Assembly: GCA_946480345.1 (NCBI GenBank)
Contig: CAMLJR010000023.1
Coordinates: 1-23,918 of the forward strand
Reading direction: 5' to 3'
Source of the DNA: an uncultured Spongiibacteraceae bacterium
GTDB taxonomy: Bacteria; Pseudomonadota; Gammaproteobacteria; Pseudomonadales; CAMLJR01
Length of the DNA stretch: 23,918 nt
Position 1 is the stretch's first letter; each line of letters starts with the position of its first letter. This document shows, one piece after another, positions 23,780 to 23,918 of the stretch. Both the position numbers and the translations under genes were made by a program. The notes under the pieces are model-generated. The model was not told where the DNA came from, ran no database searches, and saw nothing but the letters and a program-made list of their open reading frames with translations.

Positions 23780-23918
23780 CTTCTCGCGTTAATCGCCGCC
23801 CCAAAAAAAGAAAGAGCCTGCAATTTCCTCTCGACCTCTGCAATATTTACCGAAATAAATTCAACCCCTTTTATGGGTTGCGTATCTGTTTGAACAAATG
23901 AATTGGCGAGCGATATCG
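23780..23918. other. Sequence after tRNA-Ser to the window end
   Basis: A 139-base stretch without a recognisable gene. CAACCC (23862-23867) and GGGTTG (23875-23880) can form a six-pair hairpin, but no T-run follows, so it is not a convincing terminator. No copy of the tRNA 3' end that would mark an integrated element is visible within this short stretch. Confidence 0.5.

Noticed and set aside
23520..23843. Minus-strand frame of 107 codons across the tRNA gene
   Set aside because: It reads the tRNA-Ser antisense (AEAVRFELTEELPLRQF), a well-known kind of false hypothetical protein.
23683..23901. Plus-strand frame of 72 codons across the tRNA gene
   Set aside because: It runs through the folded tRNA sequence and has no other support.
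1..23918. CRISPR array, insertion sequence or prophage genes
   Set aside because: No regularly spaced repeats, transposase, integrase or phage structural genes were seen. The dUTPase type occurs in phages but its neighbours here are chromosomal.

Overview
The window looks like chromosomal DNA from a moderately GC-rich gammaproteobacterium. The proteins resemble those of pseudomonads and related marine or soil lineages. From memory, several gene neighbourhoods match the Pseudomonas chromosome: slt / uup / universal stress protein with two small membrane-anchored proteins; topA followed by a DUF6586 gene and an 80-residue protein; and BI-1 / tusDCBE / trpD2. An isolated pair of steroid-type genes suggests a steroid-degrading relative, but the exact lineage cannot be read from this sequence.

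Layout. 1-229 (-): the start of a periplasmic lytic transglycosylase. 401-2281 (+): Uup, an ABC-F ATPase. 2287-3899: a universal stress protein and two single-span hypothetical proteins. 4117-7537 (+): topA, a coupled DUF6586 gene and a small conserved protein with its own promoter. 7711-11065 (+): zwf and edd, the first oxidising step and the dehydratase of the Entner-Doudoroff route. 11172-12690 (+): a dimeric-type dUTPase followed by an unusual protein with a duplicated winged-helix-like module and a C-terminal nuclease-like domain. 12849-15681 (+): a KstD-like flavin dehydrogenase and a KshA-like Rieske oxygenase, with a promoter-like element in front and a strong terminator behind. 15753-17156 (-): trmA and a pterin carbinolamine dehydratase. 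17252-18265 (+): galE. 18266-20699 (-): tusDCBE and a TrpD2/YbiB-type protein, the tRNA 2-thiolation sulfur relay. 20796-21461 (-): a BI-1/YccA membrane protein with its own terminator. 21539-23476 (-): an OafA-type acyltransferase with an SGNH domain. 23690-23779 (+): tRNA-Ser(UGA).

Most of the window is housekeeping. The items that most deserve attention are: the dUTPase plus duplicated-HTH/nuclease-like pair, preceded by a perfect 10-bp inverted repeat; the compact KstD-KshA unit with a palindrome abutting a TATAAT box; a stringent-type promoter in front of trmA; and a 22-bp tandem duplication that copies the tusD start codon out of frame and creates a nine-codon upstream reading frame.

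There are no insertion sequences, CRISPR arrays or clear prophage genes. No gene-free stretch exceeds 300 bases; the longest are 3900-4116 and 23477-23689, and both hold promoters.
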